A DNA stretch of 9,358 nt from JAWKWH01 sp041582695 (GTDB lineage Bacteria; Pseudomonadota; Alphaproteobacteria; Rhizobiales; Rhizobiaceae). The position numbers were made by a program, and so were the translations under genes. Location: assembly GCA_041582695.1 (NCBI GenBank), contig JBFIBB010000131.1:1-9358 (forward strand), written 5' to 3'. The notes below the pieces were generated by a model. That model searched no databases and had not been told where the DNA came from. It was given only the letters and a program-made list of their open reading frames with translations. Below are positions 5,875-9,358 of this stretch, piece after piece. How positions within the stretch are numbered: position 1 is the first letter of the stretch; every line of letters starts with the position of its first letter.

Positions 5875-7185
5875 TTATTGCGCCACCGCGTAACAGGAAA
5901 TCTTTCGTTTCTTCAGATCGTTGCATGCGTTCCATGCGCCGTCCTTGGAGTTGAATCCGGCAAAGCGCACGCGGTGATAGACCGTTCCGTCCTTTTCGAA
6001 GGTTTCGGTAAACCCGGTGGCGCTGGCCAGTACCGGTCCAGCTTTCGATTTTGTGCGATTCATGAATTGCAGCGCTTCGGTCTCGCTCGGAAGCGAAGCA
6101 ACCTGAACGACCCAGCCCGAAGGTTTCAATCGCTCCTGTTTGCCGGTCGAAGCGGTCTCTACGGGATCGACGGCTTCGGAAGCCTTGGCCGGAATCGGCG
6201 CCTTTGGAGTCGGCACATACGCGGCCGCTACGGCAATCTCGTCCGGCCTCGGCTCGGGAACCGGTGCTCCGGTAGCCGGCAGGCTGGCCAGCGCCACATT
6301 AGGTGAAGCCGAGCCCTTTGCGACCAGCGGTCCACCCGAACGTGTCGATGCGCGGGGCAGGTATTTGTTGACGAGTGTCGTCATCGCTGCATTGCGGGAC
6401 TTGCCGGTGTTGCCACCCATCACGACGGCGACGATGCGGCGATTGCCGCTGCCCGCGGATGTGACCAAGTTGAATCCGGAAGCACGCGTGTAGCCGGTCT
6501 TGATGCCGTCAACGCCGTTCACATGCCCAAGCAACCGGTTGTGATTGCCGTATCGACGATTGCCGTACTGAAATGAGCGGGTGGCGAACACCTTGAAATG
6601 GTGCGGAAAATGCTCGCGCAGCGCCAGGCCGAGCGTAGCCATGTCGCGTGCGGTGGTCACCTGTTCGCTGTCCGGCAGTCCGGAAGCGTTGCGAAACCGG
6701 GTCGAGTCCATACCGAGCTGCCGGGCTTTTACCGTCATCATGCGGGCAAAATTGGCTTCCGAACCGCCAAGGAACTCTCCGACGGCGGTAGCGACGTCAT
6801 TGGCCGACTTGGTGACAAGCGCGTAGATCGCTGTCTCTACGGTTATCGAATCTCCTGGCTTGATTCCCAGCTTCGAAGGTGGCCTGCCTGACGCGTACGC
6901 TGAAAAGGTGATGCGGCTGTTCTTGGAGATGCGCTTAGTGTCGAGCGCCTCGAACACCATGTAAAGCGTCATCATCTTAGTCAGCGATGCCGGATAGCGG
7001 CGCGCGTCAGCATGACTTGAATGCAGGACTTTGCCGGTATTGGCGTCGATTACTATCGCGGCATACTTCGAGTTAGCCTGGGCTCGGTAAGGCATTAGAG
7101 CCAGAACGGCGCAGACGAGAAGAAACAACAGAAGGGACGGGAATTTTATCGGATTTGAGAACGCGATACGCACGTCAACACCCAC
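5875..7185 (-). CDS. D-alanyl-D-alanine carboxypeptidase (PBP5/6-type, peptidase S11) with C-terminal SPOR domain
   Basis: This periplasmic serine enzyme trims the terminal D-Ala from peptidoglycan pentapeptides. It has 436 residues. The signal peptide is at about 1-37 (hydrophobic core 17-31, likely cut after ARA-like AQA at 35-37). The penicillin-binding motifs are all present: S67-L-T-K70 with the nucleophile Ser67, S127-A-N129, and K229-T-G231. A Pro/Ala-rich linker (about 283-355) leads to a SPOR domain (about 357-434), which binds glycan strands lacking stem peptides and usually targets proteins to the division septum. The usual PBP5 C-terminal domain and membrane-anchoring helix seem to be replaced by this linker plus SPOR. 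It starts at GTG 7185, directly after an in-frame stop; GTG 7173 is an alternative four codons in, with GAGTGGG about 6 bases upstream. It is divergent from the phasin gene and convergent with the J-domain gene. Confidence 0.94.
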   Translation of the reverse strand: MGVDVRIAFSNPIKFPSLLLFLLVCAVLALMPYRAQANSKYAAIVIDANTGKVLHSSHADARRYPASLTKMMTLYMVFEALDTKRISKNSRITFSAYASGRPPSKLGIKPGDSITVETAIYALVTKSANDVATAVGEFLGGSEANFARMMTVKARQLGMDSTRFRNASGLPDSEQVTTARDMATLGLALREHFPHHFKVFATRSFQYGNRRYGNHNRLLGHVNGVDGIKTGYTRASGFNLVTSAGSGNRRIVAVVMGGNTGKSRNAAMTTLVNKYLPRASTRSGGPLVAKGSASPNVALASLPATGAPVPEPRPDEIAVAAAYVPTPKAPIPAKASEAVDPVETASTGKQERLKPSGWVVQVASLPSETEALQFMNRTKSKAGPVLASATGFTETFEKDGTVYHRVRFAGFNSKDGAWNACNDLKKRKISCYAVAQ

Positions 7186-7330
7186 TCACACAGGACTCAA
7201 CACAAACTCGTACCGGCGTTGCACCGGCGAAATCGGGACGAACTTATCCGCCCCTCCTTACCAATCCGTTTATGGTAACCAGTTCATTGACGAATTCGTG
7301 CGAATTCTTCGATTATGGTTGACGAGCTTT

Positions 7331-7345
7331 TGCTGCACCGCAGCA
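7331..7345 (+). promoter_or_regulatory. Candidate PhaR operator 1 (TGCTGC-ACC-GCAGCA)
   Basis: A perfect inverted repeat with 6-base arms and a 3-base centre, 7 bases upstream of the phasin -35 box. It contains CTGC-N3-GCAG, the motif reported for PhaR in Rhodobacter sphaeroides. On both strands it also fits TGCRNYGCASMA, the pattern I recall for Bradyrhizobium PhaR (published motifs quoted from memory). PhaR represses phasin genes and is released by binding PHB. Confidence 0.65.
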
Positions 7346-7352
7346 TTTGTCC

Positions 7353-7381
7353 TTGACAATTTGTGCAATGCACACTAAATT
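7353..7381 (+). promoter_or_regulatory. Sigma70-type promoter of the phasin gene
   Basis: TTGACA (7353-7358, a consensus -35), a 17-base spacer, then TAAATT (7376-7381) as -10. The predicted transcript starts near 7388, leaving a leader of about 50 bases that contains a good Shine-Dalgarno. The spacer holds the second PhaR-like palindrome, so a bound repressor would cover the promoter. Confidence 0.7.
7361..7374 (+). promoter_or_regulatory. Candidate PhaR operator 2 inside the phasin promoter spacer
   Basis: TGTGCA-A-TGCACA (7362-7374) is a perfect 13-base palindrome between the -35 and -10 boxes. Read on the minus strand, 7372-7361 gives TGCATTGCACAA, a full match to TGCRNYGCASMA as I recall it. 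Its centre is 30 bases from that of operator 1, close to three helical turns, so two repressors could sit on roughly the same face. Confidence 0.6.
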
Positions 7382-7421
7382 TCCTTCATCGCAACAAGCA
7401 CCCCCGTATTATCCGTTTTAC

Positions 7422-7428
7422 GAAAGGA
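7422..7428 (+). promoter_or_regulatory. Ribosome binding site of the phasin gene
   Basis: GAAAGGA lies 8 bases before the ATG at 7437. It rules out the longer upstream frame, whose first codon at 7347 precedes the predicted transcription start. Confidence 0.75.
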
Positions 7429-7436
7429 CGCGGCCA

Positions 7437-7766
7437 ATGATGCAGACATTCGAGAATGCCAGCAAATTCAACAAGGAGTTCGTCGACGGCGCGATGAAGA
7501 GCGCGGCAGCGTGGACCAATGGATTGCAGACCATTGCCACCCAGTCGGCCGAATACGCCAAGACGTCGATGGAAAAGGGCACCGAAGCTTTCGAGAAGCT
7601 CGCTTCCGCAAAGTCGCCGGAAAAGGCTTTCGAGGTCCAGGCCGAGTACGCCAAGAGCGCTTTCGAAGGCTTCGTCGCGCAGGCCACCAAGGTTGGCGAA
7701 CTCTACGCCGATCTGGCCAAGGACGCTTACAAGCCGATCGAAGGTATCTTCGCCAAAGGCAAGTAA
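7437..7766 (+). CDS. Phasin family protein (PHB granule coat)
   Basis: Phasins coat polyhydroxyalkanoate granules, limit their size and shield the cytosol from the hydrophobic polymer. This one has 109 residues from ATG 7437 (a second ATG follows at once at 7440). It is almost wholly amphipathic helix with no cysteine, signal peptide or membrane span, rich in Ala, Lys and Glu. The pattern PEKAFEVQAEYAKSAFEGFV (about 61-80), followed by KVGELYADLAKDAYKP, is the conserved core of the rhizobial phasin family. The length is at the short end of the family. It has its own promoter with two PhaR-like operators and its own terminator, so it is a single-gene unit probably induced when PHB builds up. 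No PHB synthesis gene lies in this window. Confidence 0.93.
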   Translation: MMQTFENASKFNKEFVDGAMKSAAAWTNGLQTIATQSAEYAKTSMEKGTEAFEKLASAKSPEKAFEVQAEYAKSAFEGFVAQATKVGELYADLAKDAYKPIEGIFAKGK

Positions 7767-7792
7767 CTTCTGTTTCAATCATCTGAAACCTG

Positions 7793-7823
7793 AAACCCGG
7801 TAGCATCCGCTACCGGGTTTTTT
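7793..7823 (+). terminator. Strong intrinsic terminator of the phasin gene
   Basis: AAACCCGGTAGC (7793-7804), loop ATCC, GCTACCGGGTTT (7809-7820) form a perfect 12-bp stem that runs into six T (7818-7823). It starts 26 bases after the phasin stop codon. Confidence 0.92.
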
Positions 7824-7876
7824 GTTTCCCGGCGCTATTCGGTCGCTGTTGCAGCGGAATTATCGTCGCGCCCATA

Positions 7877-7904
7877 TTGTCACCTGATTTTCAAGCCTTA
7901 CAAT
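7877..7904 (+). promoter_or_regulatory. Sigma70-type promoter of clpS-clpA
   Basis: TTGTCA (7877-7882), a 16-base spacer, and TACAAT (7899-7904) each match 5 of 6 consensus bases. It lies between the phasin terminator and clpS in an otherwise gene-free gap. Transcription would start near 7911, giving a leader of about 95 bases before the preferred clpS start. Confidence 0.6.
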
Positions 7905-8006
7905 TAGGGGCGAAGCACCTACATGGGGCTCGAGGCAACGGCAGGACATTCGACAGGCATAGCAGTGGCGCAGATTGTTGAGAGACTGATCGATCGCCGC
8001 ACGACC

Positions 8007-8345
8007 ATGCAGGAAGATGGCGACAACGATGCCGGCGGTCGCGGTGGCGGGCGCGGCACCGCGGTCATTACACGGACCAGGGCGAAAACAAAGAAGCCAA
8101 GTCTCTACCGCGTCCTGATACTGAATGACGATTATACGCCGATGGAATTCGTCGTTCACGTTTTGGAACGATTTTTCAGCAAGAATCGTGAACAGGCGAC
8201 ACAGATCATGCTCCACGTTCACAATCACGGTGTCGGCGAATGTGGGGTATATACATTTGAGGTGGCGGAGACCAAAGTATCAAGCGTGATGGATTTCGCC
8301 CGTCAACACCAGCATCCGCTTCAATGCGTGATGGAGAAGAAGTGA
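8007..8345 (+). CDS. clpS: ClpS, N-degron adaptor of the ClpAP protease
   Basis: ClpS binds proteins with destabilising N-terminal residues (Leu, Phe, Tyr, Trp) and hands them to ClpA. From ATG 8007 it has 112 residues: a flexible Gly/Asp/Arg-rich N-terminus (1-30), then the compact ClpS fold. Key residues are visible. N40-D41-D42 (LNDDYTPM) and His72 line the N-degron pocket, with the same 32-residue spacing as Asn34/His66 of E. coli ClpS, and Met46 is the usual gatekeeper. The C-terminal FARQHQHPLQCVMEKK is typical of rhizobial ClpS. The frame stays open upstream to ATG 7923, which would add 28 residues. That start lies only about 12 bases after the predicted transcription start, with no usable binding site, so I prefer 8007, though its own Shine-Dalgarno is weak. 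It is followed 7 bases later by clpA. The start is uncertain but the identity is not. Confidence 0.93.
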   Translation: MQEDGDNDAGGRGGGRGTAVITRTRAKTKKPSLYRVLILNDDYTPMEFVVHVLERFFSKNREQATQIMLHVHNHGVGECGVYTFEVAETKVSSVMDFARQHQHPLQCVMEKK

Positions 8346-8352
8346 GGTAAGA

Positions 8353-9358
8353 ATGCCTGCGTTTTCACAAAGCCTGGAACAGGCGCTGCATCAGGCATTG
8401 ACGTTCGCCAACGAACGCCATCACGAGTATGCCACGCTCGAGCATCTGCTGCTCGCACTGATCGACGACAAGGACGCGGCGGCCGTCATGCGCGCCTGCA
8501 ATGTCGACCTCACCGACCTGAAGCGCACCGTGCTCAACTATATCGATAGCGAACTCGACAATCTGGTGACGGGTTACGAGGAGGATTCCAAGCCGACTTC
8601 CGGCTTCCAGCGGGTTATCCAGCGCGCCGTGATCCACGTCCAGTCGTCCGGCCGAGAGGAAGTGTCTGGCGCCAACGTTCTGGTCGCGATTTTCGCCGAA
8701 CGGGAAAGCCATGCTGCCTATTTCCTGCAGGAACAGCAGATGACCCGCTACGACGCGGTCAATTACATCTCGCACGGCATCGCCAAGCGGCCGGGCGCAA
8801 GCGAGACGCGTACGCCCACCGGCGTCGAGGACGATCAGTCGCGCTCGGGCAGCGACGATCATGAAGATGGCGCCAAGAAAAAACAGCAGGATGCGCTAAG
8901 CGCCTATTGCGTGAACCTTAATCAAAAGGCCAGGGCAGGGCGGATCGACCCGTTGATCGGCCGCGAAATGGAAGTCAACCGCACGATCCAGGTGTTGTGC
9001 CGGCGCTCCAAGAACAACCCGCTCTATGTTGGCGACCCGGGCGTCGGCAAAACGGCGATCGCCGAGGGTCTGGCCAAGCGCATAGTGGAAGGCGATGTGC
9101 CGGAGGTGCTCGCAGACGCGACGGTGTTCGCACTCGACATGGGATCGCTTCTCGCCGGCACCCGTTATCGCGGCGATTTCGAAGAGCGTCTGAAGCAAGT
9201 GGTCAAGGAACTGGAAGAGTATCCCGGCGCGGTGCTGTTCATCGACGAGATCCACACCGTCATCGGCGCCGGCGCAACTTCGGGCGGGGCGATGGACGCC
9301 TCGAATCTTTTGAAGCCCGCGCTGTCCAACGGGGCGATCCGCTGCATCGGCTCGACGA
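8353..9358 (+). CDS. clpA: ClpA, ATPase subunit of ClpAP protease (N-terminal part, cut by right edge)
   Basis: ClpA is the hexameric AAA+ unfoldase that feeds substrates into ClpP. 335 of about 750-800 expected residues are visible, with no stop before the edge. The N-terminal double Clp_N repeat spans about residues 1-145 and is the ClpS docking domain. A charged, probably disordered linker (about 146-180) leads into AAA+ domain 1, with Walker A G227-DPGVGK-T234 and Walker B ending in D298-E299 (LFIDE). The start ATG 8353 has GAGG five bases upstream and sits 7 bases after the clpS stop, so the two genes are co-transcribed and probably translationally coupled. The clpS neighbour, the YxTLEHLLLAL repeat and NNPLYVGDPGVGKT distinguish it from ClpB and ClpC. 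Domain 2 and the IGL/F ClpP-binding loop would lie beyond the window. Confidence 0.96.
   Translation, partial: MPAFSQSLEQALHQALTFANERHHEYATLEHLLLALIDDKDAAAVMRACNVDLTDLKRTVLNYIDSELDNLVTGYEEDSKPTSGFQRVIQRAVIHVQSSGREEVSGANVLVAIFAERESHAAYFLQEQQMTRYDAVNYISHGIAKRPGASETRTPTGVEDDQSRSGSDDHEDGAKKKQQDALSAYCVNLNQKARAGRIDPLIGREMEVNRTIQVLCRRSKNNPLYVGDPGVGKTAIAEGLAKRIVEGDVPEVLADATVFALDMGSLLAGTRYRGDFEERLKQVVKELEEYPGAVLFIDEIHTVIGAGATSGGAMDASNLLKPALSNGAIRCIGST

Noticed and set aside
8365..9255. Minus-strand open frames of 165 and 119 codons
   Set aside because: Both are antisense to clpA, which has Clp_N repeats and Walker motifs throughout.
1..9358. Mobile element, CRISPR array, tRNA or defence system
   Set aside because: Reading both strands, I saw no transposase or integrase, no regularly spaced repeats, no tRNA-like cloverleaf and no defence-type domain. 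The VWA gene lacks the MoxR/AAA+ or protease partners of known VWA-based systems.

Overview
The window reads as ordinary chromosomal DNA of an alphaproteobacterium, most likely in the Hyphomicrobiales (Rhizobiales; Mesorhizobium/Phyllobacteriaceae-like). The evidence is the high GC content, a DUF1489 gene, an adjacent VWA plus J-domain gene pair, a rhizobial-type phasin, and a clpS-clpA pair. This placement rests on remembered family resemblance, not on a search. I see no insertion sequence, prophage, CRISPR array, tRNA or rRNA, and no stretch with foreign-looking composition.

Left part (1-2335): the tail of an unidentified gene (1-270), then a MscS-family mechanosensitive channel (392-1756). 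An AT-rich gap of about 200 bases follows, then a possible small single-span membrane protein (1961-2161) that ends just before a strong intrinsic terminator (2186-2217).

Middle part (2336-5813), all on +: a single-chain [4Fe-4S] L-serine dehydratase (sdaA) carrying the three cluster cysteines and a C-terminal cysteine. Next come a DUF1489 protein, a cytosolic VWA-domain protein, and a membrane-anchored J-domain protein whose start codon overlaps the VWA stop codon (ATGA). The last two are almost certainly co-translated. Their joint role is unknown to me and is the closest thing here to an undescribed system.

Right part (5875-9358): a D-alanyl-D-alanine carboxypeptidase with a C-terminal SPOR domain, on the minus strand and convergent with the J-domain gene. 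Divergent from it is a phasin gene. Its promoter carries two TGC/GCA palindromes that fit the published binding pattern of PhaR, the PHB-responsive repressor; one lies just upstream of the -35 and one inside the promoter spacer. The phasin unit closes with a strong terminator. Then clpS has its own sigma70-like promoter and is followed 7 bases later by clpA, which runs off the right edge. ClpS delivers N-degron substrates to ClpAP, so these two form a functional pair.

Overall this is a housekeeping region: osmotic safety valve, serine catabolism, peptidoglycan trimming, PHB granule coating and regulated proteolysis. The points most worth following are the PhaR-type operators, the VWA/J-domain pair and the small terminated unit at 1961-2217.
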